NCBI GenBank assembly: GCA_963580285.1
Contig: OY757011.1
Span: forward strand, 202,695,644 to 202,759,643
From: Lucinisca nassula
Lineage: Eukaryota; Mollusca; Bivalvia; Lucinida; Lucinidae
DNA length: 64,000 nt
Direction of reading: 5' to 3'
A model generated the notes under the pieces. That model was not told the origin of the DNA, searched no databases, and saw nothing but the letters and a program-made list of their open reading frames with translations. Positions within the stretch are counted from its first letter, which is position 1. Each line of letters begins with the position of its first letter. Positions 55,895-64,000 of the stretch are shown here, one piece after another. The position numbers were made by a program, and so were the translations under genes.

Positions 55895-56663
55895 CTGGCC
55901 CTACCAAGTTGGTTCAAATGATGACCTTTGGTTGACCTTGACCTGTTTATGTCAAGGTCAAATTTGGTCACTTAGACATATGTATGGAAAAAATGGCAAA
56001 GTAGTGGATATTTCTGATTGCCTGGTAGGCTGTGACATCAAAAATGATATTTGCAGTTAGCTGAGTGAAAGTTTATCAATTCCAAAGGTCAAGGTCATTA
56101 CTGACCTTTGTCTTGGATGGCCCAGATTCAGTATTTTTATCTTCTTCTCAAGTAAAAGAGCTGTGCTGATTGAAACCCAATTACACGAAAAGCCTCTATG
56201 GGGGTGAGGCAAATATATGTTATTCGTTGTATTGTCACATGACTCAGAAAAATCCACTGTTTTGCCATTTTACCATACAAATGTCTAAGTGACCAAATTT
56301 GACCTTGATGCAAAATAGGTCAAGGTCAACCAAAGGTCATCATTTTAACAAACTTGGTAGGGCCCGAGTCCCCCATGCTGCATACCAAGTTTCAAGATCA
56401 GAAGCTATTTGGTTCTATAGAAGAAGATTTTTAAAGGTTTTTACCATATATGGCATGGCGGCCATATTGGTCATGTGACCCAGTCCTCTCAAACAAACTT
56501 TCGTTTCCCCTTCCCATAGAGCCTCCACATGTAATTTGGTTTCAATTGGGCGAGTAGTTTTAGAGGAGATGTTGTTTGAAAACGTTGACGACGCAGATGA
56601 CGACGACAACGGACCAATGCCTATACTTTAAACTTCCCGGAGCCTTCGGCTCTGGTGAGCTTA
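55895..56663 (+). mobile_element. Helitron-like short element
   Basis: Inverted inner segments (GGTTGACCTTGACCTGTTTA near 55,932 and its inverse near 56,330) and the end GAGGAGATGTTGTTTGAAAA, GACGACGCAGATGACGACG, hairpin GGAGCCTTCGGCTCTGG then TGAGCTTAA. Same terminal design as 51,480-53,900. Confidence 0.55.
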
Positions 56664-56795
56664 AACCAAACAAGAAGTGCCGAAAGTTGTCTCCCTTTGA
56701 ATAATGGCTGAAAAATCTACCAGGTGTTCCCATTCCCCATAACTCATCCAAGTAAGCTAAAATCACAAGTGACAGACCTATTTTATTTTATTTTT

Positions 56796-57116
56796 TCATA
56801 ATGCATCTAGAACAGCCCTGTTTGTAGATTTTTTATTTATTTTTCTAGTGAGTACTATAGGTTTATTAAAGTCCTCCCTGCCCTCTATTTTCATTTCTTG
56901 TCTCAGAAGATCTTCCATCAGGGGCGGTAATCCAACAACAGGGTCTATTACATTTTTCACACGTGGCTGAGAGTTTTCTGCAAGCTTAATGAGTTCAGCT
57001 TCCTGATCTTTAGGTACTAGCCTCCAATCACGCCGACCACCAGAATCAATGTTCTTCTCTCCATGGTTTTCACCTCGAAATACTCGTATACCATGTGCTG
57101 TTCCTTTCTCTAATTT
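56796..57116 (-). CDS. Candidate 3'-terminal exon of an unidentified host gene
   Basis: A 106-codon open segment on the minus strand preceded by a good 3' splice site (TTGTTTTGTACATTGCAG at 57,117-57,134) and followed by a stop (56,796-98) and overlapping AATAAA signals within 20 bases. Composition is that of a soluble charged protein: GIRVFRGENHGEKNIDSGG, RRDWRLVPKDQEAELIKLAE, VGLPPLMEDLLRQEMKIEG and a basic end KKSTNRAVLDAL. No stop or frameshift, unlike everything around it. I do not recognise the family. Upstream exons would lie at higher coordinates; the LINE remnant at 57,150-58,080 would then be in the intron. Alternatively a retroposed or chance frame. Confidence 0.5.
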   Translation of the reverse strand, partial: KLEKGTAHGIRVFRGENHGEKNIDSGGRRDWRLVPKDQEAELIKLAENSQPRVKNVIDPVVGLPPLMEDLLRQEMKIEGREDFNKPIVLTRKINKKSTNRAVLDAL

Positions 57117-57149
57117 CTGCAATGTACAAAACAATAATGATAATGAAAA

Positions 57150-58080
57150 CTTCCAAGTCACTAACTGACATGTGCGAGAGGTCAGAGGAAAGGAATGAAT
57201 CCTTACATCGCGCCATATGGTCCCCCAGACCATCCATATCCGCATGTTTGTAGAGAAAAACTTTACGCAGGACTTGTCTGATTCGTTTAGCTTTTATGTC
57301 ATACTCAACAAGGACCATGTCATGATCAGCTTTGCCAAACGGGGGGCATCCCCTTAACTCGGCTTACTGGGGATGGAGAATTTATAAACAATAAATCAAG
57401 GGTCTTTTCTTGTCGGGCGGGTATGTTAACAACTTGGGCCAGGCAGTGTTCTTTGATCATGTCCAAAAGTTGTTGCTGTGACTGTCTTTTAGGCACCACA
57501 TGGGGCACCTGCATGTTGCTCCATTCAATGTCACCACAATTGAAGTCTCCCCCAATCAAAATATGGGCATTTGCATTTGACATTATCCTAGACAAAGATG
57601 AATTAAAAGCCTCAAGATATTCTGGGTCAATCTGATCTGGTGGGCGATAAAAACAACCAAGGTACAAAGTCCTACATCCAATGATGTTCAATTTACACCA
57701 CACTAGTTCACAGTTGGTGTCCAACTCTGGAGTTTCTGTACAGAGTAGGTCTCTCTTGAAAGCCACGAAGACACCTCCATGTGCATCCCCAACTCAGTCT
57801 TTCCGGATGGCCTCAAAGGATTCAGGAAAAATTTCCGAGTTTTTAATTTCTGGGGTTAACCAAGACTCATTGCCCAAAATGATATCTGGTTTCGCTGAGT
57901 GGAGTTCAGCTCTTTTATTCTTTATTGACTGACAATTTATGATCAATATTCTGAGGGGATGGTTAAGGACCGCCTTTATGGTCTTTCGTTTAGTTTCTTT
58001 CGACTGCTTCACAATGGGCGTTGAAGCTGCCGTGGGTGGGCCGATATTGTCTGGTTCAACTTTTGTCACTTTTACTGATA
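57150..58080 (-). pseudogene. LINE endonuclease (EEP) remnant
   Basis: N-terminal endonuclease of a non-LTR retrotransposon, minus strand. Starts MTKVEPDNIGPPTAAST at 58,069; catalytic landmarks in order: LRILIINCQSIKNK (Asn), LGNESWL (Glu), CFYRPP, IGGDFNCGDIEW (Asp-x-Asn), and ADHDMVLVEYD (Asp-His). One in-frame stop (57,794-57,796) and one frameshift near 57,340 break it; otherwise well preserved. It is lost after MSVSDL (~57,150), so no reverse transcriptase follows. Separate from the LINE at 6.3-7.9 kb, which retains only the other end, so relatedness cannot be judged. Confidence 0.85.
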
Positions 58081-58129
58081 TAATTTAATGGTTTTACTAA
58101 GAACATAAAAACATATTTACATTTATTTT

Positions 58130-58445
58130 AAAAAGACTCTGTGTTGTATTGATAACGCTACTCTCATAAATCAAACAGATTCTAGATGCTCGTTTGGACC
58201 GCCCCCACATTGGCGATTCTAACGAGTGTCCACAATCTATTTTTTTCAAGAACACAGAAATAATGTATATCACTGTGAACCACCCCCTATTGGTTTCATT
58301 GGGCGACATCTCGATGTCGGGTAAACGCCCCACAAAATTGGAACCGACGTCTCCAAAATGACCTATACAGTGTTGACGGGGACGTTCAACCTCAAATCAA
58401 ACAAATCTAACGAGTACCCACAATCTATGGTTTTGTGTAAGAATA
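58130..58445. mobile_element. PAL-MITE, decayed, split by SINE-B
   Basis: GATGCTCGTTTGGACCGCC / GGCGATTCTAACGAGTGTCC hairpin at 58,185-58,225; a second AACGAGTACCCACAATCTAT appears after the SINE-B piece. Confidence 0.55.
58285..58408 (+). repeat. SINE-B 3' fragment
   Basis: CCCCTATTGGTTTCATTGGG to CTCAAATCAAACAAAT; head missing, as expected for 5' truncation. A SINE-C tail-like piece follows at 58,446-58,505. Confidence 0.7.
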
Positions 58446-58686
58446 AAGTCCCGTCTCCATATGACCTCAACTATTAATTGTTAATGGGACGCAAAACTCA
58501 AACATATACTGTATCGCACTCTTATATTGTTGGGTAAGCTATTACACAATAAGCTAGCTGAAAATGCCAAGTGAGACTCGGTGAAAGATTATGGGTTTGA
58601 GCAAATGGCGATGAAACAAACGATATTATAGATATAGCACATTTTACATAGTAGCACATCAAAAGCGCAACACTGGCCGGCGCGCA

Positions 58687-58750
58687 CATAACGTCGATTT
58701 AACATCGATGCAACAGGGTTACGTTGCATCGACGTTGCCTTAACGTCATG
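58687..58750. repeat. Palindrome with ACGTCGAT arms
   Basis: CATAACGTCGATTTAACATC / GATGCAAC ... GTTGCATCGACGTTG with TAACGTCATG; imperfect arms. Similar CAACGTCGATGAAACGTC sequence occurs near 59,815. Confidence 0.6.
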
Positions 58751-60085
58751 TACCCGCTTGGAGAATTTTCATGCCATACCTATCATGAAAACCCATCCTA
58801 TACGATCATGAGCATGACATCTCTATTGAAAACAGAAAACGAAGAAATTACCTTCAGATCCCCCTTACAGAAGTTCCTGAGACGAGAGATATAGCTATCC
58901 CCCAAAGAGGGCGAAAACGTACCATGATGTATACGGACGTTGTTGTGTCTGTGTGACATGAATCAACATAAACCTTAAGCTTTATAGAATATGAATTATT
59001 TAAGTTAACAGTGCCAAAGTTATCAATGCTTTTTAATGAGCTTGGGTATTGAACATTTCCGCTTTCGGGACATGGCATGTGATACGTGTTCACCATAGTG
59101 CATGTAATTGCCTGCTAGGGCTCACTAATTAAGACCAGATGTTTGCTCCTGAGCATTGACCAGTGATATCTTTAAATCTATAAAAATTCAATAGGCTTCA
59201 TGGTGCTATTTACAAACCCCTGGTTTAATCTAGGCTTAATTTTTAAGGCCTTTGAGTGAGTATAATACAGAATCTTTCATCCAAAATTGCCTCCTCTCAC
59301 TCTTAATTTCTCTACTACCTCATATATTCATTAGATAATTAGATAAAATAATGATTATAAAGGTTCGTTCCGGTTATTCCAGGTCCGTTCCGGTTATTGG
59401 GTCCATTCCGGTTAGTAAACGTACCGGTTTACCAATAGGAGCTTTTTTTCGTGACGTACTTCCGGTTCTAAAAATAGAACGGGAAAAGCCATGGCCGTCA
59501 TCTATCGTATTGCTTCAAGGCAGTGGGACAGATAAAGTGTTAATTACAGCGTAAAACAGTGGAATTCTTTTAAACGTTTGGCGAATTATAATGTTAGATA
59601 ATGGGAGAAACACCGATATGCTGCCAGATGTGAAATTTCGAATTACGAAAACGATATATATTGCAGCGTCCTCTCTCTCTCTTAGTGCACCAACAATTAG
59701 CGAGCGTAGATAGATGTAAATTACAGTTTGTCCGTCAACCGACATGTAGCGTGCCAACAACTTCGTGTCTACATCAAACCCACATCAAAGCGATGCACTG
59801 AATTTGACATTGCAACGTCGATGAAACGTCAGAACGTTGCGTTGGCGATAATACGGCGTTGCTTAATAAAATGTATTTGCCCAGTGCTCGGACCCATCAA
59901 GACTCTGTGGGATTGGAACATTAAATCAAAACAAACGTAGAACACCCTTTCAGCGCATGAGAATGAAACAATCCTTCGCAAGTGCCAGATTTTACACTAA
60001 AATCTGGTAGATTTGTAGATTGGTTCAACCTGCACAGCCCTTACATTAACCCATTTGGTACCGGAAACCCCAAAAGGGGTAAGTG
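58751..60085. other. No supported gene
   Basis: Unique sequence. 59,360-59,440 has three loose repeats of GTTCCGGTTATT. Short open frames lack recognisable features. Confidence 0.4.
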
Positions 60086-60087
60086 GC

Positions 60088-60152
60088 AAACAGTGCAGAC
60101 TCAGATCAGACGCCACAGAACGCGGCATCTGACCAGGGCAAACACTGTTTGC
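60088..60152. repeat. CAAACAGTG hairpin repeat
   Basis: CAAACAGTGCAGACTCAGAT, GACGCCACAGAACGCGGC, ending AACACTGTTTG. Arms are imperfect. Confidence 0.7.
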
Positions 60153-60175
60153 GAAAAATTCGGCCATTTTCGATC

Positions 60176-60560
60176 GCATGACGTCGAGCCAATGTTGACT
60201 CGACGCCCTCTTTAGTTGTTTTTTCGACTGTCAGTATGTTTATTTGTCTGTTTAACTGTCCGTCCGTTCGTCGGTTAGTCAGTCATTCAGTCAGCTGGTC
60301 TGTCTGCCGTATGTCTGTCTACTGTCAGTTTGTCAGTCAGACCTCTCTTTCTCTCTCTCTCATCCCAACGGTCCTGTGACATTGAAGTGAGTTGGAGTGG
60401 GTGTCGACGGCATGACGTCGAACCAATGTTGACTGGACGTCCGTCCGTCAGTCCACTCATTAGTTTATTTCGACTGTCAGTATGTCTATTTGTCTGTCTA
60501 CCTGTCCGTCCGTTTGTCTGTAAGTCAGTCAATTTGTTTGCCTGTCCGTCTATCTGTCTG
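60176..60560. repeat. Duplicated block with GTCT/CCGT-rich tails
   Basis: GCATGACGTCGAGCCAATGTTGACTCGACG (start 60,176) and GCATGACGTCGAACC ... (start 60,410) are ~235 bp apart, each followed by TTCGACTGTCAGTATG and GTCTGT/CCGTCCGT simple sequence. Confidence 0.75.
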
Positions 60561-61269
60561 GTTTATTCATAGCACTCAAATGTTTCGTAAATCAGTTTGG
60601 TTTAGGAGATGATATTTATGAGTCTCAGACTAAATGTCAGATCGTATTTGTCAGTTCCAATATATTTAATTGTACATGGTATTTGCTAGAAATAAAATAT
60701 TGTTGAAACCAAAACAAATGTAGCCTGCCCATGGGAATCTTCAATTTATTAAAAATGCACATGTAGACAGATCGCTGGACAATTTTTTAACTGCACTTCT
60801 AGACAGATCGTTGAACATTCTTTTTTTAATTTGCACATGAAGACAGACCGTTGGACAGTTTTCTCAATAGATAGATAGATTGATAGATAGATATGTCCGT
60901 ATATGTGTTAGCTATACTTGGATAGCGAATAAAACGGAAAGTTACGTAAAAACTTATTTTGCAAGTAAGCTTTCATGAATAACAGTATCCCAAGCCATTG
61001 ACATGGGTCATTCACGAAGAGATTTTCGTCAATTAAAAACGGATTCAGGATAAATGAATTTCAGTAATAAAACAAAATATCAGGTTTCCTTCTCGAAGCA
61101 TTATTTCAATGTAAACGGGTATATTTTCTCTCCAAATGTCTGAATATTGTTAGCTTTTTAAGTTCCGCCAATACATCTGAATAGCGATGGCCATTTCAAT
61201 TGGAGGCCAGTGTTTTGCGTATGCGCAAGAATGACGTCATAAACGGAATTCCTAAAACCTCCTTTACAT
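60561..61269. other. No supported gene
   Basis: AT-rich; short repeats AGACAGATCG(C/T)TGGACA (x3, 60,760-60,860) and a GATA tract at 60,868-60,892. No coding signal. Confidence 0.5.
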
Positions 61270-61345
61270 GTGTGCAGGTTGGTTTCAACTCTGCGTGGAA
61301 GCATCATGCAGCTCATTAATTTCTTCAAGCCTTGATAGGTGGGGG
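61270..61345 (-). repeat. SINE-B head fragment
   Basis: CAACTCTGCGTGGAAGCATC to CTTGATAGGTGGGGGC, immediately before the LTR. Confidence 0.6.
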
Positions 61346-61388
61346 CACAGAACTATTGCTGGACTTGACATAATAACAACGGCCATAA

Positions 61389-61727
61389 TGTAGTGAGATT
61401 CGGTAATTAGTCACACCTATCCGGTAAACTGAGTGACCCACCGGTAAATTGGGTGACCACCCTTGAGTATAGAGGGCGCTGTTCCCGCGTGACTTGATGA
61501 CGTTTGCCTTCGTTGCTATGCTGTCTCGAGATCTCTGGGGAAAACAGTGTTGATGCTAACTCCTGATTGGTCAAGAAGTGAACGCATGGGGCCGTGTGCA
61601 GAGCGGAAAGCGACCTACTTCACTCTGATATCTGGTTGTAAAAGAAGAAGACGTAGACATTGACCGTTGTCCTAGGGACATACTTTCACTGAGTATTTTA
61701 GCTTATAGGTCCCTGGAAATCACTACA
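61389..61727 (+). mobile_element. 5' LTR of a Ty3/gypsy-type element
   Basis: 339 bp starting TGTAGTGAG and ending TCACTACA, i.e. TG...CA with 8-bp inverted ends (TGTAGTGA/TCACTACA). Directly followed by a primer-binding-like TGGTGTCAGAAGTG. No second copy is in the window, so the 3' LTR must lie beyond 64,000 or be lost. Confidence 0.65.
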
Positions 61728-61728
61728 A

Positions 61729-61744
61729 TGGTGTCAGAAGTGAT
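61729..61744 (+). promoter_or_regulatory. Primer binding site (tRNA 3' end complement)
   Basis: TGGTGTCAGAAGTGAT two bases after the LTR; TGG at the start pairs with the CCA end of a tRNA. Priming tRNA not assigned. Confidence 0.55.
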
Positions 61745-62440
61745 GCCATTTGGACTTTCACGCTGAAATTTTGAAATATTCTTGAAATTTGTACTTTCAC
61801 GACCACGAGTATGATGCCGGATTGTTCTGCGAAGTTCTAGGTACCTCGTGGCAAGGCCCGAGTTGCTTTTGAGCTCTATTTCGGCAATTTGATTGCTAAA
61901 AGTGGATTCTTATGCTAGGCATACTCCGCGACCAAAAGACTTTCGCGAATTTCATTTTTGTTCGGCTGGCTGGTCCTTGCCCTACTTTCTTGCAATGTTT
62001 CTGCGCATCCGGTCTGCGCATCCGCAATTTTGTTACAAACCGGAAATGTCTGGCCACAATTTTTAATTTACGTTTCACTGTTTTTTCTACTTTTTGAAGT
62101 AGATACAGGTACGTCCGTCACTGAAAAGTGTGGAGATGGTAACACTGACTTGCTCGAATCAGTCCATACATTACCCCGCCCTCTTTATTCCAATTTTTGC
62201 CGCAATGGAGATATTCACAGCATTTTGGCTGTTCTTAACTGTTTGTATGGAATAAAAGTATCTAACAGTGATATGCGTTGGCTTGTTTCTTTGTTATTGT
62301 TGTTTTGTCCCCTTGTGGCACGCTTCGCGGTTTGACAAATATTGATGATGGCAACTTCTGACAGAGATGATGAAATAAATCCTGATATGGCGATTCGCCG
62401 AGTAGCAATTAACTTTGCATCCTTTGATGATTTGCACAAT
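61745..62440 (+). pseudogene. Leader and gag-region remnant of the LTR element
   Basis: No clear Gag. A 125-codon frame (61,958-62,335) is hydrophobic and unrecognised. At 62,348 an ATG opens MATSDRDDEINPDMAIRRVA, a plausible Gag start, that runs only to about 62,440 before the inserted tail sequence. Confidence 0.35.
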
Positions 62441-62613
62441 ACAAGTAGTCATACTGATCATGTGTGCACAATTTCAAGTTTCTATGTGAAGCAGTTCCTG
62501 AGATATCTTTGACACAAGATAATTGTTTACGGACACAGACAGACAGACAGACAGACAGACGGAAAAGACAAAAACTATATACCCCCATTGCATACTTCGT
62601 ATGCCGGGGGTAT
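62441..62613 (+). repeat. Pearl-like array end inserted in the LTR element
   Basis: CACAATTTCAAGTTTCTATG, then GACAGACAGACAGACAGACA and a hairpin TATACCCCC ... GGGGGTATA ending at 62,613. It replaces all of gag, protease and the first half of RT. Confidence 0.65.
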
Positions 62614-63550
62614 AAATATGGCCTCTTTGAGCATGTTAAAATGGGGTTTGGCCTTTGCAATGCCCCAGCCACATATGCCCATGTAATGAACTTAGTTTTA
62701 AGAGGTCTGAACTGGAAGACTGTGCTGGCCTTCTTGGACGACATTTTGGTTCTAGGAAATAGCTTTCAAGACCACTTGTCCAACCTAGCCGAGACGTTCA
62801 CACGTTTCCGGCAGTTTGGTCTGAAGCTCAAGCCAAAAAAAATGTCTTCTGTTCCGGAAGAAGGTAGAGTTCTTAGGGAGAGAAGTGAGCCAAAACAGTC
62901 TGTCCATGTCAGAAGTGGACATAAAGACTGTATTGGATTGGCCCACTCCATGCTGCTCCAAAGTTGTTGAGAGCTTTGCAGGATTGGCTAATTACCACCG
63001 GGGGTTTGTCAAGGACTTCGCCCGGCTGGCTGAGCCACTATACAAGGTTGTGGGTAAAAACAAGTTCAAATGGGAAACTGAGCAGCAAGAAGCATTTGAC
63101 ACACTTAAATGGGTATTGACACACCCACCAGTACTGGCTCTGCCTAATCTGGAGGACGATTTCATTCTTGACACAGATGCCTTAGACTACGCCATTGGGG
63201 CGGAACTTATTCAGGTCCAGAATGGGGAGGAGAAGGTCATAGCTTACAGCAGCTACTCCTTAACCCCTGAGCAAAGGAAGTACTGTGTCACTAGAAAGGA
63301 GCTTCTGGCGGTGGTAAGGTTTACACGCCAATTCAGGCATTATTTATTGGGAAAACCATTTATGGTTCGGACTGACCATTCGAGTTTAATATCGCTTACG
63401 CATTTTCGCGAGCCACAGGGGCAGTTGGCGAGGTGGCTAGAGGAGCTCTCGCAGTATAATATGGTGCTGAGGTACCGCCCTGGTCGTAGACATGGAAACG
63501 CGGACAGTTTGTCCAGGATACCTCCTGAAGGGGGGGGGGGAGTGTGGTAA
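62614..63550 (+). pseudogene. Ty3/gypsy pol: reverse transcriptase C-terminal part and RNase H
   Basis: Begins YGLFEHVKMGFGLCNAPATY (RT block 4), then VLAFLDDILVLG with the catalytic DD (62,731-62,742) and LKPKK. A frameshift at the A8 run near 62,835 moves to frame LFRKKVEFLGREVS, thumb, FAGLANYHRGFVKDF, and connection ETEQQEAFDTLKWVL. RNase H follows: ILDTDALDYAIGAEL (Asp), YCVTRKELLAVV (Glu), VRTDHSSL (Asp) and HGNADSLSR. RNase H core residues are all present. The first RT half with its catalytic Asp and the protease are missing. The element is therefore defective, yet the remaining coding sequence is well kept. A G9 tract shifts the frame at 63,530. Confidence 0.9.
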
Positions 63551-64000
63551 AATCATGTCAGGAGTATGTCCAGGGGATTTGCCCTGTGGCGGGTGCAAGT
63601 ATTGTGTTCGGGCGCACCTGAATTTGGGCTCGTTCGCAGAGGAGGTTGCCGAGGCAGTTCCATTGGCAACAGAGGGGGGGGGGGGGGTGGGGGCACGGAT
63701 CATGTTTAAAGGGTGGCCAGCATGGATTAGGATCAAGCACGTATAGTATTAATGTGGAGACTGAGTCCGTCACGAGCCGTGGATGCGAAAATGAAGTAAG
63801 TCTGGATAACGACAGTGGCAAGACAGTTCAGGCTGTAAACATGGAACCTATAATGCCTAGCTCCCATAGTGACACGTCTGAGAGTCAAGAAGGGAATCTG
63901 TTCCATGCTGAAATCATCTTCAAAGCAGAAGGCCTTGAAGTGCTAACAGTTGGTGTGACTGGCAGTACCACGCCATGCTGCAAAGCTTCATGCTGGAGTT
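63540..64000 (+). pseudogene. Ty3/gypsy pol: linker after RNase H, running off the window
   Basis: After the G tract the frame gives ECGKIMSGVCPGDLPCGGCK and YCVRAHLNLGSFAEEV, a Cys-rich linker known between RNase H and integrase in invertebrate gypsy elements. A second G tract (63,676-63,688) shifts the frame again, after which SVTSRGCENEVSLDNDSGK and further Ser/Glu-rich sequence remain open to base 64,000. Integrase would follow outside the window. Confidence 0.65.

Noticed and set aside
61958..62335. Possible envelope-like or signal-peptide protein in the LTR element
   Set aside because: Hydrophobic runs only; no cleavage site, cysteine pattern or fusion-type motif, and its position before pol fits a decayed leader/gag region.

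Overview
The window is repeat-rich, AT-biased nuclear DNA from an animal, most likely a bivalve or another lophotrochozoan mollusc. The reasons are arrays of about 100-200 bp core repeats ending in GACA/GACG-type microsatellites and a terminal hairpin (as in bivalve 'pearl'/Helitron-like elements), a mollusc-type reverse transcriptase fragment, a DD34D mariner, and a Polinton/Maverick. No prokaryotic gene organisation is seen. Species cannot be fixed from sequence alone. Almost nothing here is ordinary host coding sequence; the one candidate host exon is at 56,796-57,116 (minus).

Layout. 1-32,300: a mosaic of small transposons. These are piggyBac-like MITEs with TTAA ends, a palindromic hairpin MITE family (PAL-MITE, many copies), tRNA-derived SINEs (SINE-A, SINE-C), an abundant ~300 bp SINE-like repeat with a (CAAA)n tail (SINE-B), a LINE remnant (6.3-7.9 kb, minus), and several tandem-repeat arrays. 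32,374-49,060: a 16.7 kb Polinton/Maverick with AG...CT termini and a 6-bp target duplication (TATGCC/TATGTC). It is built as a huge inverted repeat: each arm carries, reading outward, zinc-finger/protein-primed DNA polymerase B N-terminal part, C-terminal part of a Polinton capsid protein, an adenovirus-type cysteine protease, then the terminus. The loop is asymmetric and holds an acidic/zinc-finger N-terminus and a reverse transcriptase fragment. The right arm is further split by a 6.2 kb block of repeats and by a clean mariner insertion. 49-56.7 kb: more core-repeat arrays and SINE-B copies. 56.8-58.1 kb: candidate terminal exon and a broken LINE endonuclease, both minus. 61.4-64.0 kb: a Ty3/gypsy-type element with a 5' LTR, a damaged leader, and RT-RNase H coding sequence running off the window end.

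The main point is the Polinton. The same polymerase-to-capsid deletion joint is present in both arms and one pair of target duplications brackets the whole, so it looks like an internally deleted genome that became palindromic and then integrated as a unit, comparable to the symmetric defective genomes known for protein-primed linear DNA replicons. All its genes are broken. Because the arms are copies of each other, each serves as the 'empty site' for insertions in the other, which dates and defines the mariner, the TTAA MITE and other insertions.
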